DNA of 64,000 nucleotides from Bradyrhizobium sp. CCBAU 051011. GTDB lineage: Bacteria > Pseudomonadota > Alphaproteobacteria > Rhizobiales > Xanthobacteraceae. The notes beneath the pieces were generated by a model. It saw only the letters and a list, made by a program, of their open reading frames with translations, had not been told where the DNA came from and ran no database searches. Shown here in pieces: positions 32,469-40,658 of the stretch (positions are counted from its first letter, which is position 1; each line of letters begins with the position of its first letter). Location: the NCBI RefSeq assembly GCF_009930815.1, contig NZ_CP022222.1, positions 1,034,501-1,098,500 of the forward strand, read 5' to 3'. The translations under genes and the position numbers were made by a program.

Positions 32469-33497
32469 TTAGGCTGCGGCAGCAGCGGCGTTAAAGGGTG
32501 TTCCGTCGGCGAGCATGCGATGCATGATCACCGCGAGCCGGCGCGCCAGCGCCACTTTGGCTTTGTTCGTGCCGGCGCGCCGTTTGATCCGCATGGCCCA
32601 GCTCTTCAATTGCGAACAGCCTTTGACCGGCTTGGTCAGCATGACGTTGGCGGCTTCGTAAAGCACCGTGCGCACCGAAGCATCACCGATCTTGCTGATC
32701 CGGCCGGTGTAGTCGGTCTCGCCGGATTGATGCTTCTTCGGGGTCAACCCGAAATGGGCTCCTGCCTGCTTCGACGATTTGAACCGGGCTGGATCGTCGA
32801 TCGCGCTGGCATAGGTTAGCGCCACGATTGGGCCGACCGCCGGGACTGACGTCAGCAGCCGTGCTTGCATGTCGGATCGCACCATCCTGCGGATCTGCTT
32901 CTCGAAGGCTGCGAACTCGGCCCGCAGCACTGTTCGCACCGCTAGCAGCGCCTTGGCGATCGTTTGCAGGTGCGGGTGGCCCGCCACGAGCTCCTCGATC
33001 CGTCCCGCGAACGTCTGCCCGGTCGTCTTGCCAACCTTCAGGCCAAAACCGCGCAGGATCCCGCGCAGACTGTTCTCCACGTCGTGAAGCTTCGATTGCA
33101 CCAGCTTGCGCGCCGTCAGCAGCGATCGGGTCTCTTGCGCACTCATCGATTTGCAATGCACTGGCCGGAACCAGCCCAGCCGCATCAGTTGCGCGATGCC
33201 GCGGGCATCGTTGCGATCCGACTTGACCGGCATCGCCTCGAACGCCTTCCGCACGTGCCGCGTCTCCAGCAGTTCCACGGCAAGGCCGGCTATCTTCATG
33301 GCCGCAAACAGCCATTGCGACAATGGTCCGGCCTCCAGCCCGATCCGCTCCAGGCCGAAGCCCAGCGAACCGAACCAGGCGATTAGGGCTTGCGGCTCGC
33401 TCGCCACCTTGGCCTCGCGCACGATCTTGCCATTGGCGTCGACAACGCACACGCTCGAGCATTCCAATGACACGTCGATTCCGGCATAATGCTCCAT
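32469..33497 (-). CDS. IS110-family DEDD transposase
   Basis: This 342-residue transposase has an N-terminal RuvC-like DEDD domain (YAGIDVSLECSSVCV with the first Asp, LEAGPLSQWLF with the Glu, VKSDRNDARGIAQL with two Asp). It also has a C-terminal transposase_20 domain (LLTSVPAVGPIVALTYAS, FGLTPKKHQSGETDYTGRIS, ISKIGDASVRTVLYEAA), where the catalytic Ser is expected near the GDASVR block. Both domains are intact. The start ATG 33497 (MEHYAGIDVS) follows GGAGAGACG; the frame extends 267 bases further upstream but into the non-coding RNA region. Confidence 0.94.
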   Translation of the reverse strand: MEHYAGIDVSLECSSVCVVDANGKIVREAKVASEPQALIAWFGSLGFGLERIGLEAGPLSQWLFAAMKIAGLAVELLETRHVRKAFEAMPVKSDRNDARGIAQLMRLGWFRPVHCKSMSAQETRSLLTARKLVQSKLHDVENSLRGILRGFGLKVGKTTGQTFAGRIEELVAGHPHLQTIAKALLAVRTVLRAEFAAFEKQIRRMVRSDMQARLLTSVPAVGPIVALTYASAIDDPARFKSSKQAGAHFGLTPKKHQSGETDYTGRISKIGDASVRTVLYEAANVMLTKPVKGCSQLKSWAMRIKRRAGTNKAKVALARRLAVIMHRMLADGTPFNAAAAAA

Positions 33498-33655
33498 GGT
33501 CGTCTCTCCTTGATGCTTGGAGCGAGGCTCATCCCTCTGACTCCGTAACACCATCAATGTGAGGGACGACCGCCCGCCTTCCAGGCAGGTCGCGCGAAGC
33601 GCGCCACCCAACACCGCCGTAGCAAGCGCGGCTTGCCTGGAGGGTGGACCGGGGC
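33498..33655 (-). ncRNA. Candidate bridge RNA region of the IS110 element
   Basis: Upstream of the transposase on the minus strand lie nested inverted repeats. One example is ccaggcaagccgcgcttgc with tgcctgg (arms near 33635 and 33585), and a ggtcgtccctcac / gggacgacc-type pair lies near the transposase start. In IS110-group elements this left-end non-coding segment is transcribed into a bridge RNA with target- and donor-binding loops. The assignment is by position and fold potential only. Confidence 0.45.
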
Positions 33656-33694
33656 CCGTTACCCCATCTACGACTACGGATTCGCAATGACGCT

Positions 33695-34576
33695 TTAGCG
33701 CGTCGGGACCGGCTTGTCGCCGCGATAATCGTAGAAGCCGCGCTGGGTTTTGCGGCCGAGCCAACCGGCCTCAACGTATTTCACCAGCAGCGGGCACGGC
33801 CGGTACTTCGAATCCGCCAGCCCCTCGTGCAACACCTGCATGATCGACAGACAGGTATCGAGGCCGATGAAATCGGCCAGTTCCAGCGGGCCCATCGGAT
33901 GATGCGCGCCGAGCTTCATGGCCGCATCGATCGCCTCGACGTTTCCGACGCCCTCATAGAGCGTGTAGATCGCCTCGTTGATCATCGGCAGCAGGATGCG
34001 GTTGACGATGAAGGCCGGGAAATCCTCCGATACCGCGACCTGCTTGCCGACGTTGGCGACAAATTCCTTGGCGGTGTCGAAGGTATTGTCGTCGGTGGCG
34101 ATGCCGCGGATCAGTTCGACCAGTTCCATCGCCGGCACCGGATTCATGAAATGAATGCCGATGAATTTTTCCGGACGATCGGTCGAGGCGGCGAGCCGCG
34201 TGATCGAGATCGACGAGGAGTTGGTAGCGACGATCGCTTCCGGCTTCAGCACCGCGCAGAGCTCGTGAAAGATCTTGCGCTTGACCTCTTCCTTTTCGAC
34301 CGCGGTCTCGATCACGAGGTCGCAGTCCGCCAAACCATCCAGCGTTTCGGTGGAGGTGATCCGCGCGAGCGCTTTTTTGCGCGCGTCCTCGGTGATGTGC
34401 TGCTTGGCAACCTGGCGCGACAGATGGCCGTTGATGGTCGCCATCGCCGATTTCAGCCGTTCGTCGGAGACGTCGTTGAGCACTACGTCGAAGCCGGCGA
34501 GCGCCGCCACATGCGCGATCCCGTTGCCCATCTGGCCCGAACCGATCACGCCGACCTTCTTGATTGTCACCGCCAT
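33695..34576 (-). CDS. hbdA: 3-hydroxybutyryl-CoA dehydrogenase
   Basis: This 293-residue NAD-dependent enzyme of the 3-hydroxyacyl-CoA dehydrogenase family oxidises 3-hydroxybutyryl-CoA to acetoacetyl-CoA. It has the Rossmann motif VGVIGSGQMGNGIAHV near the N-terminus, ETAVEKEEVKRKIF, NTSSISITRLAA, the catalytic His in GIHFMNPVPAMELVE, and a helical C-terminal dimerisation domain (FIVNRILLPMINEA). ATG 34576 gives the usual length; an alternative ATG at 34618 with GAGG upstream would add 14 residues. It lies downstream of etfBA on the same strand, whose electrons likely come from related acyl-CoA oxidation. Confidence 0.93.
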   Translation of the reverse strand: MAVTIKKVGVIGSGQMGNGIAHVAALAGFDVVLNDVSDERLKSAMATINGHLSRQVAKQHITEDARKKALARITSTETLDGLADCDLVIETAVEKEEVKRKIFHELCAVLKPEAIVATNSSSISITRLAASTDRPEKFIGIHFMNPVPAMELVELIRGIATDDNTFDTAKEFVANVGKQVAVSEDFPAFIVNRILLPMINEAIYTLYEGVGNVEAIDAAMKLGAHHPMGPLELADFIGLDTCLSIMQVLHEGLADSKYRPCPLLVKYVEAGWLGRKTQRGFYDYRGDKPVPTR

Positions 34577-34728
34577 CTTGTCATCCACCGGAACGGCGCG
34601 CACATCGCGCCTGTTCATCTCCAAACCTCAATTACGATATCATCAGACCCGAGGTTTCAGTCCCACCATTGGCACGTATTCGTCACGCGAAGCTTAATCT
34701 ACTTCGCCCGCAACCGCTTAAGGTAAAT

Positions 34729-34852
34729 ATCGGCCGGACGTTGCGCGTCCGGCCGATTGGGATGACGTTTCCTGAACCGTCATCCCGATCTATCTTTCTG
34801 TTTGAGCATGATCTTTTCGGAAGACCGGTTTCCACTTCCGGATCATGCTCTG
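34729..34852. repeat. Array of three hairpins between etfA and hbdA
   Basis: Three inverted repeats follow one another. A perfect 12 bp stem (atcggccggacg, 34729-34740, with 34746-34757). A 9 bp stem gggatgacg (34759-34767) with 34778-34786. A longer palindrome gagcatgatc...gatcatgctc (34804-34852), which belongs to a dispersed family common in Rhizobiales. There is no T-run, but the array could terminate or stabilise the etfBA transcript. Confidence 0.85.
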
Positions 34853-34863
34853 GCCGCTTTTGC

Positions 34864-35808
34864 TTACTTCCCGAGCTTGCCGAGCGCCTCGGTCAGCTCA
34901 GGAACCGCCTGATAGAGGTCCGCGACCAGGCCATAATCGGCAACCTGGAAGATCGGCGCGTCTTCATCCTTGTTGATCGCAACGATCACCTTGGAATCTT
35001 TCATGCCGGCGAGATGCTGGATCGCGCCGGAAATGCCGATTGCGACATAGAGTTCCGGGGCGACCACCTTGCCGGTCTGGCCGACCTGCCAGTCGTTGGG
35101 TGCATAGCCAGCGTCGACCGCGGCGCGCGAGGCGCCGACGCCGGCGCCGAGCTTGTCGGCGAGCGGTTCGATATATTTGGCAAAGTTCTCGCGGCTCTGC
35201 ATGGCGCGTCCGCCGGAAACGATGATCTTGGCCGAGGTCAGTTCGGGACGATCGCTCTTGGCGACCTCCTCGCCAACGAAGCTGGAAAGGCCCGGATCGG
35301 CCGCGGCTGCGGCGTTCTCGACCGGCGCGCTGCCGCCGTCGCCGGCCGCGGCAAAGGTCGAGGTCCGCACCGTGATGACCTTCTTGGCGTCCTTGGACTT
35401 CACCGTCTGGATCGCGTTGCCGGCATAGATCGGCCGCTCGAAGGTGTCAGGCGAAACCACCTTGATGATCTCCGACACCTGCATCACGTCGAGCAGCGCG
35501 GCGACGCGCGGCATCACGTTCTTGAAGCGCGAGGTCGCGGGCGCGACAAACGCATCATAGGACGGCGCCAGCGACACGATCAGCGCGGCCAGCGGTTCGG
35601 CCAGGTCATGGGCATAGGCGGCGTTGTCGGCCAGCAGCACCTTCTTGACGCCGGCGAGCTCGGACGCGGCATCGGCCGCGGCCTTGGCGTTTTCGCCGGC
35701 GACCAGCACATGCACGTCGGCGCCAAGCGCGGCGGCTGCCGTCAGCGTCTTGTTGGTGGCGTCCTTGATCGACGCATTGTCGTGTTCGGCAATCAGCAGC
35801 GTCGTCAT
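34864..35808 (-). CDS. etfA: Electron transfer flavoprotein alpha subunit
   Basis: This 314-residue FAD-binding subunit of ETF carries electrons from acyl-CoA dehydrogenases to ETF-ubiquinone oxidoreductase. The N-terminal domain begins [20 protein letters not shown]. The FAD domain shows [74 protein letters not shown] and [12 protein letters not shown], all standard. Its ATG overlaps the etfB stop (TGATG), so translation is coupled. Confidence 0.96.
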   Translation of the reverse strand: MTTLLIAEHDNASIKDATNKTLTAAAALGADVHVLVAGENAKAAADAASELAGVKKVLLADNAAYAHDLAEPLAALIVSLAPSYDAFVAPATSRFKNVMPRVAALLDVMQVSEIIKVVSPDTFERPIYAGNAIQTVKSKDAKKVITVRTSTFAAAGDGGSAPVENAAAAADPGLSSFVGEEVAKSDRPELTSAKIIVSGGRAMQSRENFAKYIEPLADKLGAGVGASRAAVDAGYAPNDWQVGQTGKVVAPELYVAIGISGAIQHLAGMKDSKVIVAINKDEDAPIFQVADYGLVADLYQAVPELTEALGKLGK

Positions 35809-36557
35809 CAGAGAACCCCGGCTTCGGTCTTGAGTTTGGATACGAGCTCAGCGACGTCCTTGACCTTGACGCCTCCCTTGCGGCCGGGCGGTTCCGCCGT
35901 CTTCAGCACTTCCAGATGCGGCGTGAGATCGACGCCGTAATCGGACGCGTTCTTGTCGTCGATCGGCTTCTTCTTCGCCTTCATGATGTTGGGCAGCGAC
36001 GCATAGCGCGGCTCGTTCAGGCGAAGGTCGGTGGTGACGATCGCCGGCCCCTTCAGCTGCACGGTCTGCAGGCCGCCGTCGACTTCGCGCGTCACCTTGA
36101 AGTCACTGCCTTCGACTTCGAGCTTGGAGGCAAACGTTGCCTGCGACCAGCCCAGCAGCGCGGCCAGCATCTGGCCGGTCTGGTTGGAATCGTCGTCGAT
36201 CGCCTGCTTGCCGAGAATGATGAGACCGGGCTTCTCCGCGTCGGCCACCGCCTTGAGAATCTTCGCGACCGCGAGCGGCTCGACGTTGCCTTCGGCCTTG
36301 ACCAAGATGCCGCGGTCGGCGCCCATCGCCAGACCGGTCCGGATCGTCTCCGAGGCCTGCGCCGGGCCGATCGACACCACCACCACTTCGGTCGCCTTGC
36401 CGGCTTCCTTCAGGCGCAGCGCTTCCTCGACGGCGATTTCGTCGAACGGATTCATCGACATCTTGACGTTGGCCAGTTCCACGCCCGTTCCGTCGCTCTT
36501 GACGCGGACCTTGACGTTGTAATCGACCACCCGCTTTACCGGCACAAGAACCTTCAT
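35808..36557 (-). CDS. etfB: Electron transfer flavoprotein beta subunit
   Basis: This 249-residue subunit starts [20 protein letters not shown] and carries the family blocks [55 protein letters not shown] and [19 protein letters not shown]. These place AMP and help form the ETF heterodimer. It is the first gene of etfBA, with hbdA further downstream. The ~125 bp upstream region holds a duplicated attagctt but no promoter I can defend. Confidence 0.96.
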   Translation of the reverse strand: MKVLVPVKRVVDYNVKVRVKSDGTGVELANVKMSMNPFDEIAVEEALRLKEAGKATEVVVVSIGPAQASETIRTGLAMGADRGILVKAEGNVEPLAVAKILKAVADAEKPGLIILGKQAIDDDSNQTGQMLAALLGWSQATFASKLEVEGSDFKVTREVDGGLQTVQLKGPAIVTTDLRLNEPRYASLPNIMKAKKKPIDDKNASDYGVDLTPHLEVLKTAEPPGRKGGVKVKDVAELVSKLKTEAGVL

Positions 36558-36681
36558 CGATCCTCTTTCGCTTCAATTCTGGGGTTTATTAGCTTGTATT
36601 AGCTTGGGCGCGGAACCTAAAGGTCCCGCTATCAGCGGTCAACGCGCGAAAGGCAAAAATCGGCCCCGGATCAGGCCTACC

Positions 36682-37254
36682 TTAACGGTTCTGACCCGGC
36701 ACCCACAACACGTCTCCGGCCCCATTATCGTTCATGGCACGGCTGGCGACGAACAGGAAATCCGACAGTCGGTTCATATATTGAATGGCAGCCGCGCTGA
36801 CCGGCTCCTCGGGATTGGCGGCGAGTTCCACCATGATCCGTTCCGCCCTGCGGCATATGGTGCGGGCGAGATGCAGGTATGCCGCAGCGGGGGTACCGCC
36901 GGGCAGGACGAACGAGGTCAGGGGCGCGAGATGTTCATTCAGCCCATCGATGTCGCGCTCGAGCCGCTCGACCTGGCTCGCCAGCATCCTCAAGCGCTCG
37001 GCCTTGCCGTCGCGCTGGGGCACCGCGAGGTCGGCCCCGAGATCGAACAGGTCGTTCTGGATCCGGCCCAGCATCGCATCGAGTTCGCGGGCCTCGCCAA
37101 GATGCAGCCGCACCACGCCGATGGCAGCGTTGGTTTCATCCACGGTGCCGTAGGCATTAATGCGCAGATCATATTTCGGCCGGCGTTCGCCGCTGCCGAG
37201 CGCGGTGGTGCCGTCATCGCCGGTCTTGGTATAGATGCGGTTGAGCACGACCAT
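36682..37254 (-). CDS. PduO-type cob(I)alamin adenosyltransferase
   Basis: This 190-residue protein transfers adenosyl from ATP to cob(I)alamin to make adenosylcobalamin. It begins VVLNRIYTKTGDDGTTALGSGERRPK, the ATP-binding N-terminal motif of PduO-type enzymes. YGTVDETNAAIGVVR and LPGGTPAAAYLHLARTICRRAER follow, containing the conserved Arg, and NRLSDFLFVASR. The start at 37254 matches the conserved N-terminus; an upstream extension overlaps the neighbouring small gene. It lies 22 nt after the twin-TM protein gene. Confidence 0.93.
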   Translation of the reverse strand: MVVLNRIYTKTGDDGTTALGSGERRPKYDLRINAYGTVDETNAAIGVVRLHLGEARELDAMLGRIQNDLFDLGADLAVPQRDGKAERLRMLASQVERLERDIDGLNEHLAPLTSFVLPGGTPAAAYLHLARTICRRAERIMVELAANPEEPVSAAAIQYMNRLSDFLFVASRAMNDNGAGDVLWVPGQNR

Positions 37255-37276
37255 CGGCCTGTCCCTTACCTTGTCT

Positions 37277-37471
37277 TTATCTGCCCATCGCCCAGACCAC
37301 GACCATGGTGATGACGATGGCGACGAACTGCAGCAACACACGAAGCCGCATCAGATTCTGCGAACGGCTCGGCGAGCCGCCCCGCATCATGTTGATGAGG
37401 CCGAGCAGCAGCACGATAGCCACGGCCGCAACCGCGATGGGGAGGACGATCGAACTCAGAAAGGATGTCAT
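37277..37471 (-). CDS. Twin-transmembrane HIG1-like small protein
   Basis: This 64-residue protein has two TM helices (VLPIAVAAVAIVLLLGLINMM and VLLQFVAIVITMVVVWAM) joined by a basic loop GGSPSRSQNLMRLR, the hallmark of small HIG1-type proteins. In mitochondria HIG1 proteins associate with respiratory supercomplexes; the bacterial role is not settled. It lies directly upstream of the adenosyltransferase and probably shares its transcript. Confidence 0.8.
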   Translation of the reverse strand: MTSFLSSIVLPIAVAAVAIVLLLGLINMMRGGSPSRSQNLMRLRVLLQFVAIVITMVVVWAMGR

Positions 37472-37618
37472 TGGCGCTACATAACACCGCGAAGCGCCGA
37501 CTTCCACACGTCCAAAACCACTCGCACAGCCGCTCGACGATCTGGCCTTTAGTCCAGTATTGTCAGATGGTAGCCCAAGTTTTGGGACCGCGTCGCCGCA
37601 TCCTGATCGAGGTGAGAT

Positions 37619-38512
37619 GTGAGGTTCATTCGCTACGTCTACCTCGTCGTGATGGAGGCGTTTTATACGTTCCTTGCCGATGACGGCTGGGCGATCGCAA
37701 GCCACATCGCGCTTTCGAGCTTGATGGCACTATTTCCGTTCCTGATCGTGCTGACGTCACTGGCCGGCTTTTTCGGCTCCAAGGAACTCGCCGACGGAGC
37801 CGTGGCACTGTTGCTGCAAACCTGGCCGCAGCAGGTCGCGGACGCGCTGTCAGCCGAAATCCACGACGTGCTGACCACGACGCGCGGCGGCATCCTGACC
37901 GTCGGCGTGGTGCTGGCGGTCTACTTCGCCTCCAACGGCGTCGAGGCGCTGCGGGTGGCGCTGAACCGCGCTTATTCGGTGGTCGAGCCGCGGGCGTGGT
38001 ACTGGCTGCGGCTGGAATCGATCGGCTACACGCTAGTCGCCGCCATCACGTCGCTGTTGATGGCGTTCCTGATCGTGCTCGGCCCGCTGATCCTGGAGAC
38101 GGCCCGACGCCACATTCCGTTCTTCATCGAGAGCAACGAAAGCTTCCTGTTTTTCGCCCGCTACGGCATCACGATCACGGCGATGACCGTGGCGCTGATC
38201 GTGCTGCATGCCTGGCTACCCTGCGGCCGGCGAAGCTTTCTGCAGATCCTTCCCGGTATCGTGTTTACGATGGTGGCCTCGCTGATCTCGGGCATCGTGT
38301 TCGGCCAGTATCTGGCGCGCTTCGCCAGCAACTACGTGACGATGTATGCGGGGCTTGCCTCGGTCATCATCGCGCTGGTGTTTCTGTATTTCATTTCGGC
38401 GATTTTCGTCTTTGGCGGCGAACTGAATGCGGCGATCATGAAGTCGCAATTGCCGAAGGGGATGTCGCTTCATGCAGCGCAGTCGCCAAGGCGCGCGGAG
38501 ACACAGGCTTGA
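37619..38512 (+). CDS. YihY/BrkB-family inner-membrane protein
   Basis: This 297-residue protein has about six TM segments, with the family blocks DDGWAIASHIALSSLMALFP near the N-terminus, SNGVEALRVALNRAY in the middle and LVFLYFISAIFVFGGELNAAI near the end. The family is widespread; its members have been proposed to act as transporters, and no activity is established. The start is GTG with GAGGTGA just upstream. Its 3' end overlaps the convergent histidine kinase by 77 bp. Confidence 0.88.
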   Translation: MRFIRYVYLVVMEAFYTFLADDGWAIASHIALSSLMALFPFLIVLTSLAGFFGSKELADGAVALLLQTWPQQVADALSAEIHDVLTTTRGGILTVGVVLAVYFASNGVEALRVALNRAYSVVEPRAWYWLRLESIGYTLVAAITSLLMAFLIVLGPLILETARRHIPFFIESNESFLFFARYGITITAMTVALIVLHAWLPCGRRSFLQILPGIVFTMVASLISGIVFGQYLARFASNYVTMYAGLASVIIALVFLYFISAIFVFGGELNAAIMKSQLPKGMSLHAAQSPRRAETQA

Positions 38513-39689
38513 CCAGAAAGATGTCGGCGCCGGCGGCGCGCGACGCCGCCTCGTCCTCGCCGCGGCCGGATATGCCGATGATCGGAATGCGCCCGAGCGG
38601 CGCAGAGAGTGCGCGAATGCGCCTGATCGCCTCGACGCCGTCGATGCCCGGCAGAACCATGTCCATGAGCACCGCATCGAATGCGCCTTGCGCGAGGCGC
38701 TCGGGCGCCGCCTCACCCTGGCCGATGAACTCGGCCTGGTGACCGAGTTCGGTGAGGATCGAATTGAGCACGACGCGGCCGAACGGATTGTCTTCGACGC
38801 TGAGCAGGCGCAGCGGCCGCGGCGAATCGATCGGTGCCTCACCGTTGGGGCCGGACGCCGCCGCCATGGTGTCCTCCGCGGATGACATCACGACATTGAG
38901 GGTAAAGGTGGTGCCGCCGCCGCGCCGTTGCGTCACCGTGACGTCGCCGCCCATGGCGCGCGCCAGTTGCCTGACCGACGACAAGCCTAGCCCGGCGCCG
39001 CCGAAACGCGATGCGATCGAGACATTGGCCTGCGAAAACGGCCGGAACAGTCGTTTGATTTCGCTCAGCGTGAGGCCGATCCCGCTGTCGGAGACCGCGA
39101 ACGAAACCGCGACCCGGCCTTTTGAGGCGCGCACGGGCGTGACCTGGAGCGCGACACTGCCCTGTTCGGTGAATTTCACGGCATTGTCGATCAGGTTTTC
39201 CACCGCGGCGCGCAGGCGGACGGAATCGCCGATCGCAAATCCCGGGAGTTCTTCGGAAATGACCACCGACGACTGAAGGCCTTTCGCCGCCGCGCGCCCA
39301 GTCAGCGAATCGCCGGCATTGCGGGCGAGCGTGCGCAGGTCGAAGAAGTCCTGCCGCACCGTGAGCCCGGGACCGCCGCTGCGTGCGGCGTCGACAAACA
39401 GGGTCGCAAGGCTCGCCAGATGTTCGGCACCCGCCTTGATGGTGTCGACCCAGCGCCGTTCGCGCTCATCGAGTTCCGATGTCGCCAGGAGATTGCTGAT
39501 CGCCAGAATGCCCGTGAGCGGCGTGCGGACTTCGTGGGCAAACGCCGCCAGCGCGGCCTCGACCATGCCAGGGGCGGTGGACTTGCGCGTCGCGCGCGTC
39601 TTTGCAGCGGCGCTGGATCCGCGTTTTTTCTTCGCGCGCCGCTTCTTGATTGTCCCCGTGGTGCCTGGTGAGCGCCGCTTTGCCGCCAT
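38436..39689 (-). CDS. Hybrid sensor histidine kinase without a sensor domain
   Basis: This 417-residue protein has a very basic N-terminal tail (GTIKKRRAKKKRGSSAAAK) of about 40 residues and no TM or PAS domain. A HisKA domain follows with FAHEVRTPLTG, then a HATPase domain (NLIDNAVKF, DSGIGL, FGGAGLGLSS), then a C-terminal receiver with Asp in VLMDMVLPGIDG. The phospho-relay can therefore run from His to the internal Asp, but no partner phosphotransferase is nearby. The start at 39689 follows GGGGGGATC. The tail-to-tail overlap with the BrkB gene covers the last 25 codons. Confidence 0.88.
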   Translation of the reverse strand: MAAKRRSPGTTGTIKKRRAKKKRGSSAAAKTRATRKSTAPGMVEAALAAFAHEVRTPLTGILAISNLLATSELDERERRWVDTIKAGAEHLASLATLFVDAARSGGPGLTVRQDFFDLRTLARNAGDSLTGRAAAKGLQSSVVISEELPGFAIGDSVRLRAAVENLIDNAVKFTEQGSVALQVTPVRASKGRVAVSFAVSDSGIGLTLSEIKRLFRPFSQANVSIASRFGGAGLGLSSVRQLARAMGGDVTVTQRRGGGTTFTLNVVMSSAEDTMAAASGPNGEAPIDSPRPLRLLSVEDNPFGRVVLNSILTELGHQAEFIGQGEAAPERLAQGAFDAVLMDMVLPGIDGVEAIRRIRALSAPLGRIPIIGISGRGEDEAASRAAGADIFLVKPVSPRALATALHEATSPSAIATS

Positions 39690-39779
39690 GATCCCCCTTC
39701 CTCTGCCGCGACCAGCATGGCATGCGAGCGAGGGAAAAGTCACGGAGACCTTTGCAGCAACCCCCAGTAGAACTACGGA

Positions 39780-40658
39780 CTACTCTGACAATCCGACGAT
39801 GCGCCTGATGTCGGCCGGCGTGGCGCCCTCCCCGCGCAATTCGCGCAAGCCGGTGGCGGCAGTCGATTTCGACAGCTTTTGCCCCAACGAATCGGCAATG
39901 AGCCGATGATGCCGATAGGCCGGTTGCGGAATACCGAGCAGATGCTGCAAAACAAGATGCACGCTGGTCGACCAGAACAGGTCCTGCCCGCGCACGACGT
40001 CGGTGACGCCCTGCAGGGCGTCGTCGATCACGACGGACAGATGATAGCTGGTCGGCGTCTCCTTGCGCGCCAGGATGACGTCACCCCACGCGTCCGGCCG
40101 GGCAGAGACGCTGCCGGTTTCGCCGTCGGGACCCTCGCCAAGCTCCTCCCAACGTAATTCCCCCGCCCGCGCCAGCGCCGCGGCCATGTCGAGCCGTAGC
40201 GCGTAAAGCGTACCTTGCCCGATCAATAGCTCGCGCTGATCCGACGACAACGACTTCGCCGCGCCCGGGTAGAGCGGCGCCCCATCGGGATCGCGCGGCC
40301 ACGACGCTTCGGTTTCCCGCTGCGCGACGAGGCGGGCGATCTCCGCGCGGCTCTCGAAGCTCGGATAGATCAGGCCCTTTGCCGACAGTTTTTCGAGCGC
40401 ATCTCGATAGTTTGCAAAGTGTTCCGACTGCCGCCGCACCGGCGTTTCCCAGGATATCCCGAGCCAGGCGAGGTCCTCGTAGATCGCCGCCTCGAATTCC
40501 GGCCGGCACCTGGTCGCGTCGATGTCCTCGATCCGCAGCAGGAACCGGCCGCCACTCGCGCGCGCGAGATCGAAGTTCAACAGCGCCGAATAGGCGTGGC
40601 CGAGGTGGAGGTAGCCGTTCGGGCTTGGTGCAAATCGGAAAACGGGTGGCGGCATCAC
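39780..40658 (-). CDS. gluQRS: Glutamyl-queuosine tRNA(Asp) synthetase
   Basis: This 292-residue enzyme is a truncated GluRS paralogue lacking the anticodon-binding domain. It glutamylates queuosine at position 34 of tRNA(Asp). The HIGH-type motif is YLHLGHA, the specificity loop is FLLRIEDIDATRCRPEF, and the KMSKS-type motif is GQKLSKS. The Cys-x-Cys zinc motif found at about residue 100 in E. coli is replaced by YPSFESRAEI, so no zinc site is expected. The ATG overlaps the last bases of the upstream nucleotidyltransferase gene. Confidence 0.9.
   Translation of the reverse strand: MMPPPVFRFAPSPNGYLHLGHAYSALLNFDLARASGGRFLLRIEDIDATRCRPEFEAAIYEDLAWLGISWETPVRRQSEHFANYRDALEKLSAKGLIYPSFESRAEIARLVAQRETEASWPRDPDGAPLYPGAAKSLSSDQRELLIGQGTLYALRLDMAAALARAGELRWEELGEGPDGETGSVSARPDAWGDVILARKETPTSYHLSVVIDDALQGVTDVVRGQDLFWSTSVHLVLQHLLGIPQPAYRHHRLIADSLGQKLSKSTAATGLRELRGEGATPADIRRIVGLSE

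Larger units (their letters stand above)
32420..33660 (-). mobile_element. IS110-family insertion sequence (ends approximate)
   Basis: One intact IS110-type transposase gene (32469-33497, minus) is accompanied by about 150 bp of non-coding sequence upstream of the transposase and a short stretch downstream. IS110 elements have no terminal inverted repeats or target duplications, so the stated ends are estimates. The upstream non-coding part has strong hairpin potential and, by analogy with IS621, should encode the bridge RNA. Confidence 0.75.

Noticed and set aside
33498..33764. N-terminal extension of the IS110 transposase
   Set aside because: Lies in the non-coding end expected to hold the bridge RNA; GGAGAGACG and the conserved YAGIDVS support 33497 as start.
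34804..34852. Intrinsic terminator of etfBA
   Set aside because: The palindrome is strong but no T-run follows on the etfA strand, so it is reported as a repeat only.
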